Positions 25,523 through 33,619 of a stretch of 48,207 nt of DNA are shown here, piece after piece. Under the pieces are notes generated by a model. The model made no database searches. It had not been told where the DNA came from and saw nothing but the letters and a program-made list of their open reading frames with translations. Location: positions 1 through 48,207 of the forward strand of contig CALGEI010000165.1 of assembly GCA_937881575.1 (NCBI GenBank), in the 5' to 3' direction. A program made the position numbers and the translations under genes. The stretch is from an uncultured Flavobacteriales bacterium. GTDB taxonomy: Bacteria > Bacteroidota > Bacteroidia > Flavobacteriales_D > Sanyastnellaceae. Each line of letters starts with the position of its first letter. The stretch's first letter is position 1.

Positions 25523-26466
25523 TGGAAATGTGGATCTACCATGCCGGTTGTCAGGCTCTGATAGGCCAACACCAGCTCCTCCACAATGGCCGAAGCCGGT
25601 TGGATCTGATTGATTTGACCACTGACCTGCCCAATTTCAAGTTCCCCTTCGATTAAGTCCCCTTCGAACATGCCTTTTTTAGCGCGCCCTCGCCCGAGCA
25701 GTTCGCGCAAGGCATCCTCGCCAACGCCAGCGTCTTCAGCGGCAGCGACCTGCTGTGCAAAAGGGTTATCCAATAAACGCACCGGAGTCAAGTCTTTGAG
25801 TCGCAATAGCGTTTCTCCTTCTGTGGCATCCACGATGCGGTCTTTGAAGGCTCGATGTGCTGACGATTCGGAGGTCGCTACAAAGCGACTGCCTATCTGC
25901 ACTCCTTCTGCCCCCAAGGCAAACGCTGCCAGCGTCGTTCGGCCGTCATGAATTCCACCGGCTGCGATCACCGGAATCTTAACCGCATCGACAACAGCAG
26001 GAACCAAACACAGCGTCGTTGTTTCCTCTCTTCCGTTGTGACCGCCTGCCTCAAAGCCTTCTGCGACCACCGCATCCACTCCTGCCGCTTCGGCTTTCAA
26101 AGCAAACTTGACGCTGCTAACGACATGAACCACACGGATGCCCTTCGCTTGGAGTGACGGAGTCCATTTTGAAGGGTTTCCCGCACTGCTAAAAACAATG
26201 GGGACACCCAGCTCCATGATCGTCTGCATGTGCTCTTCTACCGAGGGGTAAATCAATGGTACGTTCACAGCAAATGGCCGATCCGTTGCCGCTTGGCATT
26301 TTAAAATCTGGTCTCGCAAGACCTCTGGATACATGGACCCCGCTCCAATGATGCCCAATCCGCCTGCGTTGGAAACAGCGCTGGCCAATTCCCAGCCGCT
26401 ACACCAAATCATTCCCGCTTGAATGATGGGCCATCGAATGCCGAAAAGGGCTTGAATGCGGTTCAT
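25516..26466 (-). CDS. Nitronate monooxygenase / FabK-like flavoprotein
   Basis: A 316-residue FMN-dependent TIM-barrel protein of the nitronate monooxygenase/enoyl-ACP reductase II family. Landmarks are PIIQAGMIWCSG (about 13-24), SNAGGLGIIGAG (about 32-43), VVAEGFEAGGHNG with the conserved His, IPVIAAGGIHDGRT and GAEGVQIGSRF, the last two binding the FMN phosphate. Members oxidise alkyl nitronates or act as enoyl reductases, and sequence alone does not decide which. It overlaps the GT4 gene upstream by four bases and the DCC gene downstream by seven. Confidence 0.87.
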   Translation of the reverse strand: MNRIQALFGIRWPIIQAGMIWCSGWELASAVSNAGGLGIIGAGSMYPEVLRDQILKCQAATDRPFAVNVPLIYPSVEEHMQTIMELGVPIVFSSAGNPSKWTPSLQAKGIRVVHVVSSVKFALKAEAAGVDAVVAEGFEAGGHNGREETTTLCLVPAVVDAVKIPVIAAGGIHDGRTTLAAFALGAEGVQIGSRFVATSESSAHRAFKDRIVDATEGETLLRLKDLTPVRLLDNPFAQQVAAAEDAGVGEDALRELLGRGRAKKGMFEGDLIEGELEIGQVSGQINQIQPASAIVEELVLAYQSLTTGMVDPHFQW

Positions 26467-27617
26467 GGTTGAAAGAGATTGAGGTTGGCTTCTTCGACAT
26501 CTGGATTGCGGACTTCCGCATCAAAAAATGACCGCGCATTTTCGGACAACCGCTGCCATTCCATTGCATCTACATTCAGCGCGACCTCCAATCCGTGCAA
26601 CCAAGTGGCGCGTTCCAATGGCCAATCCCATCCAATGCCTTTTGACTCGAGTTCACGCCAAGGTGTGCGATCACTGATCAAAACAGGGCAGCCATTGGCC
26701 CAGGCCTCCACGATGGAATGTCCGAAATTTTCTTGGGTCGTTGACGACAACAAGTAGTGCGATTGCTGCCAGTAAGGACCCAATGCCGTTGGGGGCATTC
26801 CTCCCAAAAACTCCACGTCAACACGGTCTTGGTTCTTCGCCATCGCCATCAACTCCTCCTGGTATTCCTTGTCCTCGACGGGGCCGATGAAGGTCATTTT
26901 GATCGGACGAGCACTCGTGACATTGAGGAGAGCTTCCAATCCAAAGTGCAGGTTCTTAACCCGATGAATCCGACCAATCGAAACAACTCGCCACTGCGAT
27001 TGGTTGCGGGTTACGTTGTTGGGGACGACCCCGCTTGGAATGTTCTGTGCAATCCGACAATCCGCGCCCATAAACTGTCCGAGGACCTCATCACGTTCGG
27101 CAGATGTCGACGCATGCCAACGGACATTTCGAAACAAACCAATCGCCCGAGCATACGCCAAGAAAACGCGTTTTTTCAGCGGCTTCAAACTCAAGGCAGC
27201 AACCCCTAGCATTCCACGAGGTGCCAATGCGATCCTCGTGGAGTCCAGTTTCCGAGCCGCACGCAAGGGGACCAACGTAAAGTGCTTCGAATAAACACTG
27301 TTCAGGTGAATCCAATCAGGCTTAATTTCCATCAAAACCCGCGACCAAGACGAGGTGTTCCAGTTCGGTTTTGTCCAATGCATCACCTGAATCTGGCCCT
27401 GATCAGATGGCAACTCATTCCAAACATTCAATGGAACAGAAAGCGGTTCTTCCTCACCTAAATCATAGGCTCCTGAAACCACCCAGACATCGTGGGTTTG
27501 GGCCAACAAACTGACTAGATTGAATGTGCTACGAATCGGCCCACCCGCGCGGTATGCAGGCGGAAACCAATCCACTGACACCAGGATCCGTTGGCGATTG
27601 GATTCAAGCGATGCCAT
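26463..27617 (-). CDS. GT4 family glycosyltransferase
   Basis: A 384-residue GT-B fold glycosyltransferase of family 4, probably adding a sugar during surface polysaccharide or glycan assembly in the cytosol. The acceptor-side N-terminus has WFPPAYRAGGPIRSTFNL. The donor-side C-terminal domain has VVSIGRIHRVKNLHFGLEAL, MTFIGPVEDKEY and the E-x7-E-like QENFGHSIVEAWANGCPVLI. It overlaps asnB upstream by 14 bases and the nitronate monooxygenase gene downstream by four. The asnB neighbour suggests amidation of a sugar acid or amino-acid decoration of a glycan, which is inference. Confidence 0.88.
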   Translation of the reverse strand: MASLESNRQRILVSVDWFPPAYRAGGPIRSTFNLVSLLAQTHDVWVVSGAYDLGEEEPLSVPLNVWNELPSDQGQIQVMHWTKPNWNTSSWSRVLMEIKPDWIHLNSVYSKHFTLVPLRAARKLDSTRIALAPRGMLGVAALSLKPLKKRVFLAYARAIGLFRNVRWHASTSAERDEVLGQFMGADCRIAQNIPSGVVPNNVTRNQSQWRVVSIGRIHRVKNLHFGLEALLNVTSARPIKMTFIGPVEDKEYQEELMAMAKNQDRVDVEFLGGMPPTALGPYWQQSHYLLSSTTQENFGHSIVEAWANGCPVLISDRTPWRELESKGIGWDWPLERATWLHGLEVALNVDAMEWQRLSENARSFFDAEVRNPDVEEANLNLFQP

Positions 27618-29496
27618 GGCGCTTCATCCAGTTTCCGAGAACCACGAGCATCCAAACACGCGAAAAAGTCCAGCGGGCATCGCCTGCCAGGAATGCCTGC
27701 CAGATTCGATCAATCTGTTTGGTATGCATCGAATCCAAGCCCGACAACGCCTCCAAACCCTCCTCACAAAGTGGCTTCAATTCAGCGCGCATCCATTGCT
27801 CCCATGGCAAGGTGAATCCCATTTTTGGTCGATTGACCACTTCCTTGGGTAGCAAATCAGGCAGCGCATCGGTCAATAACTTCTTCGGCGTATGCGGCCA
27901 TTTTTCCTCATCCGAAGCCGCCATGGCTTCCACGACCAAATGGTGATCCAGGAACGGCACCCGTACTTCCAAGGCATGCGCCATGGACATCTGGTCGGTA
28001 TCCCGCAAAAGGGTATGGCCCATGTAGGTGTGCATTTCCGCCAGGCTCACCTTGCTCAAAAAAGGCAAGTCAAATCCCGCTGTTCCGGGTTCCAAGGCTT
28101 CCTTCATCCAGCCAAAAACAGCATTGGGGTGGTGGGCCAATTCCGGCGCCATTTTCCGCAAATCCCGCTCCAGTAGCATTTGCCGGGAAAGCGGGTAGGT
28201 GTGCTCCAAATCGAAGTAATCTCCCGCCAAGATATCCGCCATTTTGCGCGCCGTACCCGTGGGTTTGGCGGCGGCATACACTGAACCCGCCAATTTCCTC
28301 AAGCCCTTTGGCCAGGAGGCCAACCAACGCTTTTGCACCAGGTCATGGGAACGGGTGAACACCGGATATCCGGCAAACAACTCATCGCCACCCAATCCAC
28401 TCAGGGCAACAGTAATGCCCTCCTTTTTCGTCGCTGCACTGACTACAAACGTATTGGGACCATCGCCCGAAGGATGATCCATGGCCTCCAAAGCGGCGGG
28501 GACCTGTTCCAAGAAATTGTCCGCGGTCAGACGGATTTCATGGTGGTCCGTCTGGAACCGCTTTGCAATGAGTCGTGAATAAGGACCTTCGTCGAATTGC
28601 CCTTCATCAAACGTGACACTGAAGGTCGAGATTGGACGCTCTGACACTTCTTGCATCAATCCCACAATGGCGCTTGAATCAATTCCTCCAGACAAAAAAG
28701 CTCCCAACGGAACATCTGCACGCATCCGCAGGCGAACGGCCTCTTTCAAATGGTGACGGACCCGCTCAGTTCTTTCTTTTCGCGAAGCGACCGGAGACAA
28801 AGCCATGGCTTCATGCGCGGCGTCCCACCACTTCTCCAACTCCATTTCTTCTCCCTGCAACCGGATCCAATGTCCAGGCTCTAGCAATTTTACATCTTTG
28901 AGAATGGTGCGAGGAGCATGAACCGTTTGGTAGCGCAAATAATCCGCCAATGCCATGGGGTCATGTTCTCGTTTGACCCGATTGGAAGCCAACAGGCTGC
29001 GGATTTCACTGGCAAACAAAAAGGCGCCATTCGACTCCGTGTAATAGAGAGGCTTGATTCCGAGGCGATCTCGAACCAATAGCAATTCGCGCTTTTCCGC
29101 ATTCCACCAAGCAAAGGCGAACATCCCATTGAACCGCTGAAGCGCCGCGCGACCCCATTGTTGCAAAGCGGCCAGAACCACCTCGGTATCGCTATCGGTT
29201 TGGAAGGTATGCTGCGCCTCCAATTCACTGCGCAGTTCCCGGTAATTGTAAACCTCACCGTTGAACACCAGCGCATCTCCTGTTGCCTCGTGCAAGAAGG
29301 GCTGGTTGGATGCCGCTTGGGTATCGATGATGCTGAGCCTTTGGTGCCCTAGCACTAGCTCCGGGTCTTCCTTCCAGATTCCGGTTGCATCCGGTCCCCG
29401 ATGGGCCAATGCTGCGTTCATGAGAACAACCGATTCACAAGCTGCCTCGTGGGATTGCTTCCCTCCTAAACCATAGATGCCGGTGATGCCACACAT
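27604..29496 (-). CDS. asnB: Asparagine synthase (glutamine-hydrolysing)
   Basis: A 630-residue two-domain amidotransferase. The class II glutaminase domain starts with the catalytic Cys2 (MCGITGIYG) and includes HRGPDATG, HQRLSIID and FNGEVYNYREL. The synthetase domain has the PP-loop SGGIDSS (269-275) and LSGLGGDELFAGYP. It either makes asparagine from aspartate or, as with many AsnB paralogues beside glycosyltransferases, amidates a sugar acid or peptide in glycan synthesis. The longer chain resembles AsnB forms of exopolysaccharide clusters more than the roughly 550-residue E. coli enzyme. It starts one base after the thiL stop and overlaps the GT4 gene by 14 bases. Confidence 0.92.
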   Translation of the reverse strand: MCGITGIYGLGGKQSHEAACESVVLMNAALAHRGPDATGIWKEDPELVLGHQRLSIIDTQAASNQPFLHEATGDALVFNGEVYNYRELRSELEAQHTFQTDSDTEVVLAALQQWGRAALQRFNGMFAFAWWNAEKRELLLVRDRLGIKPLYYTESNGAFLFASEIRSLLASNRVKREHDPMALADYLRYQTVHAPRTILKDVKLLEPGHWIRLQGEEMELEKWWDAAHEAMALSPVASRKERTERVRHHLKEAVRLRMRADVPLGAFLSGGIDSSAIVGLMQEVSERPISTFSVTFDEGQFDEGPYSRLIAKRFQTDHHEIRLTADNFLEQVPAALEAMDHPSGDGPNTFVVSAATKKEGITVALSGLGGDELFAGYPVFTRSHDLVQKRWLASWPKGLRKLAGSVYAAAKPTGTARKMADILAGDYFDLEHTYPLSRQMLLERDLRKMAPELAHHPNAVFGWMKEALEPGTAGFDLPFLSKVSLAEMHTYMGHTLLRDTDQMSMAHALEVRVPFLDHHLVVEAMAASDEEKWPHTPKKLLTDALPDLLPKEVVNRPKMGFTLPWEQWMRAELKPLCEEGLEALSGLDSMHTKQIDRIWQAFLAGDARWTFSRVWMLVVLGNWMKRHGIA

Positions 29497-29497
29497 G

Positions 29498-30556
29498 TCA
29501 GTCTTCCTCCTCTGTTTTGTCTTTCCGCGCCGCTTTTATCCCATCCCATCCTTGCGCCTTCAAAGGTGTGTGCAAGCCATTTCGCGTGATCAACGTGTGT
29601 TCGTTCGCGTCTTCCGTGATGTGGCCAATGACCGTCAGTTTGGGGTGGTTGTGCACCTTGTCATAATCCTCTTGGCTGATGGTGAATAACAGTTCATAGT
29701 CCTCACCACCGCTCAAGGCACACAGCGTGGGGTCCAAGTTGAACTCGCGGGCTGTCTCGTAAGTCTCTTCGTGCACAGGAATTTTCTCTTCAAACAGCTT
29801 CACGCCGCATTGAGAGGCCGTGCACAAATGCAAAACCTCCGAGGCCAGACCGTCTGAAATGTCTATCATCGCTGTCGGTTTGAGTCCCAAATCAGCCATT
29901 TCTTGGATCACATCAGTGCGGGCTTCGGGTTTGAGTTGGCGTTCCAAGATGCCTTCATGACCCTTCAGTTCTGGTTGGGCAGTAGGCGCCGATTTGAACA
30001 CCTCCTTTTCTCGCTCAAGGACTTGAAGTCCCATGTAAGCACCGCCCAATTCACCTGTGACAACCAACAGGTCGTTGGGCTTCGCTCCCGAACGGGAAAC
30101 GATGGAATCCGAATAAGCCATACCAATTGCTGTGATGCTCAGCACCAAACCTGCTTGTGAGGATGTGGTGTCTCCTCCAATCAAATCCACACCGTACACT
30201 TCACAAGCCATCAGGATTCCGGAATACATCTCATCCACGGCTTCAACAGAAAACCGACTGCTCAACGCCATGGAAACCGTGATTTGTGTTGGCAACGCAT
30301 TCATCGCACAGATGTCCGATAAATTGACCACTACGGCCTTGTATCCTAAGTGCTTCAGAGGCATGTAGGATAAATCGAAGTGTATGCCTTCGCACAGCAT
30401 ATCCGTGGAAATAACCACTTTCCGATCTCCACTATCCAGCACAGCAGCGTCGTCTCCCACGCCCACCAAAGTCGACGATTGCCGACGTTCTAGGCCCTCC
30501 GTCAAACGACGAATCAACCCGAATTCTCCGATCTCTTCAATCTCAGTACGTTCCAT
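29498..30556 (-). CDS. thiL: Thiamine-monophosphate kinase
   Basis: Phosphorylates thiamine monophosphate to the active cofactor thiamine diphosphate. The 352-residue protein has the AIR-synthase/PurM-like fold, with GEFGLIRRL at the N-terminus, the nucleotide/metal region VGVGDDAAVL (about 31-40), STDMLCEGIHFDL (about 50-62) and GGDTTSS. The late IDISDGLASEVLHL and LSGGEDYELLFTI blocks are also present. It is the first gene of the minus-strand operon with asnB, GT4, nitronate monooxygenase and DCC; no other thiamine gene is near. A full -7 box ends four bases before its ATG. Confidence 0.95.
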   Translation of the reverse strand: MERTEIEEIGEFGLIRRLTEGLERRQSSTLVGVGDDAAVLDSGDRKVVISTDMLCEGIHFDLSYMPLKHLGYKAVVVNLSDICAMNALPTQITVSMALSSRFSVEAVDEMYSGILMACEVYGVDLIGGDTTSSQAGLVLSITAIGMAYSDSIVSRSGAKPNDLLVVTGELGGAYMGLQVLEREKEVFKSAPTAQPELKGHEGILERQLKPEARTDVIQEMADLGLKPTAMIDISDGLASEVLHLCTASQCGVKLFEEKIPVHEETYETAREFNLDPTLCALSGGEDYELLFTISQEDYDKVHNHPKLTVIGHITEDANEHTLITRNGLHTPLKAQGWDGIKAARKDKTEEED

Positions 30557-30560
30557 GCTT

Positions 30561-30568
30561 CAAAGTTA
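30561..30568 (-). promoter_or_regulatory. -7 promoter box for the thiL operon
   Basis: The minus strand reads TAACTTTG, a full TAnnTTTG match, and ends four bases before the thiL ATG at 30556. It is probably the promoter of the five-gene operon, with a leaderless first cistron. Confidence 0.5.
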
Positions 30569-30614
30569 CCCAATCCCAAGCAGAACCGAGTCGACCAAAA
30601 AGCGCTGAGTTTGG

Positions 30615-31091
30615 TTAATTTGAGGCAGGGGGGGCCTCAGAAACCAAGGTGATTTCACCGGCAAAATGCAACGGCACTCCCGCAAACGGATGGTTGAAAT
30701 CGACGATTACATCATTCAATCGCACCTCTGCAACGACGCCGATCATCTCCTCGCCATCTTCCGTTTCCATGGGAACTACTTCACCCACTTCGAAAATACT
30801 CTCGTCCAATTCTCCATCGACGATGAATGCCGACTTCGGGATTTCAACGAAGGCTTCCTCATCTTCTTCACCATAAGCGTCCTCCACAGAGAGCACGAAC
30901 TCAAACGAGTCGCCCGCTTTTTTGCCCATCAAAGCGGATTCAAAGGCAGGCAAAACCTCATCCTGGCCAATTACAAATCCAAATGGATCCTCAGCTGGAC
31001 AAACTTCTAGCTCCTCCCCTTCAGGACCATCTTCACGCAATACGTAAGTGATTTCAACGTAGACTCCACTTGAGATATTCATTTCCTTCAT
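30615..31091 (-). CDS. SlyD-like FKBP-type peptidyl-prolyl isomerase
   Basis: A 158-residue acidic FKBP-type cis-trans prolyl isomerase with the SlyD layout. An FKBP half (about 7-35) is followed by FGFVIGQDEVLPAFESALMGKKAGD (about 37-61), the insert-in-flap domain with DAYGEEDEE, and the return strand VDFNHPFAGVPLHFAGEI (about 129-146). The His-rich metal-binding tail of E. coli SlyD is absent. There is no signal peptide, so it is cytosolic. ATG 31082 (MNISSGVY) is another possible start, but a -7-like box ends four bases before 31091. Confidence 0.9.
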   Translation of the reverse strand: MKEMNISSGVYVEITYVLREDGPEGEELEVCPAEDPFGFVIGQDEVLPAFESALMGKKAGDSFEFVLSVEDAYGEEDEEAFVEIPKSAFIVDGELDESIFEVGEVVPMETEDGEEMIGVVAEVRLNDVIVDFNHPFAGVPLHFAGEITLVSEAPPASN

Positions 31092-31095
31092 ACGG

Positions 31096-31103
31096 CGAAA
31101 GTA
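31096..31103 (-). promoter_or_regulatory. -7-like box for the FKBP gene
   Basis: The minus strand reads TACTTTCG, five of six fixed positions of TAnnTTTG, and ends four bases before the ATG at 31091. It sits in the 35-base divergent gap shared with the M1 peptidase gene. Confidence 0.35.
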
Positions 31104-31126
31104 GTCAGTTGAACTAAATTGCCGGC

Positions 31127-33619
31127 ATGATCCATCTCAATCCTTTTGACTTGCTGCGATTTTTGCTGATTTCCGCAGGCGCTTTGGTATTTCAGCCCGT
31201 CAGCGGGCAAGAAAACATGGATGATCAGCGGCCTCTTCGATCTCCTCGGGTTTTCAATCCGGTCCCTTGCCACCATTATCGGCACGCTCAAGCACCACGA
31301 ACGGAAGAAGCACCGCCCGCGCCGCGCTGGATGATGAATTACGACATGAGTGAGTCCATTGCGCGCAGCGACTCGTTTGATGTGGCGACCTACGCGCTCG
31401 ATCTGGATGTGACTGAATACAATTTGCATCAACTCACGGCCCATGCCACCATCGGCTTCAATGTGGTCGATTCCGAAGCGGTCAATCTTTGGTTCGATTT
31501 GGTGGAATTGACCGTTGATAGCGTGCACCTCAACGGCATGGCCATCGGATTTGACCATGGTGAATTTCAATTGCACGTGGACACTCCGGAATCGGGTTGG
31601 GAGACGGACACCGCATACGAATTGGACGTTTGGTACGGTGGCATTCCTTATAAAGACCCGTATTGGGGAGGTTTCTATTTCGTAAGCGATTACATCTACA
31701 ATTTGGGCATCGGCTTAACGACCATCCCGCCCAATTTTGGAAAAGTGTGGTACCCTTGTTTTGACAACTTCGTCGAGCGCGCAACCTACACCTACAACGT
31801 CACAAGCGCCGGAGGGCGCACCGCTCACTGCCAAGGCACTTTCCTCGGGGAAACGCAACTCGGGGGCGACACGGTGACCCGAAGTTTCAATTTGGCGCAT
31901 CCCATTACGACGCATCAATCGGCCATTGCGGTCGCGCCCTATGTTGATTCCAATCTGGTGCACATGGGAGCGTTTGGAGAGATTCCAATTCGTTTGACTG
32001 GAAAAGCGGAACACATCAACGCGATGGCAACGAAGTTCCAAGAACTGGGGTCTGCAATTGACGCCTTGGAGTATTGGTGGGGACCGTATGCATGGGAACG
32101 TGTCGGGTATGTGTTGACTACGGACGGTGCACTCGAAATCCCAACCAACATCGCGTATCCCCAATTCATGGTCGGCGAAGGATTGGCGCAGAACGGGGAT
32201 TTGTTTAGCCATGAGCTGGGCCACCATTGGTGGGGTGATTTGGTCGCTCCCACGATTCACAACCACATGTGGATCAAGGAGGGGCCGGCCGAGTACAGTT
32301 CCCACTTATTCGTTGAGTGGAAAGACGGACAGGAGGCTTTTGTGGAGGTGGTGAAGGACAACCAGTTGTTCGTGTTGGAAGAAACGCATCTTCAAGATGA
32401 TGGTTTTCACCCGCTGTCTCCGATGCCAGATGAACACATCTATGGACGTCACACGTATTACAAGGGGGCTTCCATCCTCCACAATCTGCGCGCTTATCTC
32501 GGCGATGAGTTGTACCGCAGTAGCATGCAATCGGTTTTGGCCACGCACATGGACAGCCACATGGATGCGAGCGTATTCGAAGCCACGTTGGAAGAGATCA
32601 CCGGTGTCGACATGACGCCTTGGTTTGAAGCACAGGTCTTACAACCTGGATTTTCCACTTGGCTAATCGATTCCACAGCCCAAGTTGCATCCGGCATGTC
32701 GACTACATTGTACTTGCAGCAGAAATTGCGGGCGTGTGATAACTACCACCAAGCCGAGCCTTTGGACGTTGCTGTTTGGGACGCAGATTGGAATCGGTAC
32801 GACACGCAGATCAGTGCCAATGGTCAAACCGATGTGGTCACCATTGACCATCCCGGGATCACCAATCCCGTGCTGTTTGCATTGAATGCCAATGGACGAT
32901 TGAATCAGGGGCGAATGGATTTCATGTACACCATCGATGATCTTGAAGGAATTCAGAATTTACCGTGGGTGGCCATGCGTGTGGGATGCGATGCGATGCC
33001 GGAAGGTGATTCAGCTTTGGTGCGCGTTGAACACCATTGGGCCGCTCCAGATGCCGGGCCCGTTGAAGCGTACGTCGATGAGCTCAGCACCACGCATTTT
33101 TGGACAGTGGATGGCATTTGGCCTGATGGAACGTTATTGGATGCGCGCTTGCAGTATTATGGAAACAATGCAGAACAGTTGGATTTTGATTTGTACGGCG
33201 ACTCAGAGGCCAATGGCTTTTTAGCATGGCGCCCTGACGCCAGCGCGCCATGGCAAGAGTGCTTGGATTACGAATGGCAGCCGGGCTCATTGACCAACGG
33301 CTCAGGCTTGTTCCGGGTACTGAATTTGCGCAAGGGGCAATACGCTTTTGCTAAAGGGGATGTTTCCGCTGATATCTCAGACGTTGCCGTCGATGAAGCC
33401 TTCGTTGTTTGGCCCAATCCCGTTCAGGAAGTCCTGAATGTGCAGTGGGAGAACGCCGTTGAGTCCATTCGACTGACCGACGCTTCAGGTCGAACGGTTT
33501 GGAGGAAGCAGCTCGCTGCAGATCAGCGTTCGTTGACGATTCTTGTGCAACAATTTGAAAGTGGGTTATACCATCTCGTATTGCCTACCGGCCAAACGCA
33601 GTCCTTGATCAAGAATTGA
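31127..33619 (+). CDS. M1 family metallopeptidase with T9SS sorting domain
   Basis: An 830-residue exported zinc peptidase. The signal peptide (about 1-27, ending VSGQ) is followed by an M1 N-terminal beta domain (about 80-260). The catalytic domain has H362-E-L-G-H366 and the third zinc ligand E385 exactly 18 residues on (HExxH-x18-E). The exopeptidase motif usually written GAMEN reads GALEI (334-338), so N-terminal amine recognition may differ. The last 70 or so residues, from WPNPVQEVLN, form a T9SS type A sorting domain, implying surface display or release. It probably digests extracellular peptides. Its 3' end overlaps the convergent propeller gene by 11 bases. Confidence 0.88.
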   Translation: MIHLNPFDLLRFLLISAGALVFQPVSGQENMDDQRPLRSPRVFNPVPCHHYRHAQAPRTEEAPPAPRWMMNYDMSESIARSDSFDVATYALDLDVTEYNLHQLTAHATIGFNVVDSEAVNLWFDLVELTVDSVHLNGMAIGFDHGEFQLHVDTPESGWETDTAYELDVWYGGIPYKDPYWGGFYFVSDYIYNLGIGLTTIPPNFGKVWYPCFDNFVERATYTYNVTSAGGRTAHCQGTFLGETQLGGDTVTRSFNLAHPITTHQSAIAVAPYVDSNLVHMGAFGEIPIRLTGKAEHINAMATKFQELGSAIDALEYWWGPYAWERVGYVLTTDGALEIPTNIAYPQFMVGEGLAQNGDLFSHELGHHWWGDLVAPTIHNHMWIKEGPAEYSSHLFVEWKDGQEAFVEVVKDNQLFVLEETHLQDDGFHPLSPMPDEHIYGRHTYYKGASILHNLRAYLGDELYRSSMQSVLATHMDSHMDASVFEATLEEITGVDMTPWFEAQVLQPGFSTWLIDSTAQVASGMSTTLYLQQKLRACDNYHQAEPLDVAVWDADWNRYDTQISANGQTDVVTIDHPGITNPVLFALNANGRLNQGRMDFMYTIDDLEGIQNLPWVAMRVGCDAMPEGDSALVRVEHHWAAPDAGPVEAYVDELSTTHFWTVDGIWPDGTLLDARLQYYGNNAEQLDFDLYGDSEANGFLAWRPDASAPWQECLDYEWQPGSLTNGSGLFRVLNLRKGQYAFAKGDVSADISDVAVDEAFVVWPNPVQEVLNVQWENAVESIRLTDASGRTVWRKQLAADQRSLTILVQQFESGLYHLVLPTGQTQSLIKN

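Noticed and set aside
31715-32305. 196-codon antisense frame inside the M1 peptidase gene
   Set aside because: The catalytic HExxH-x18-E domain is on the other strand; the antisense product shows no motif.
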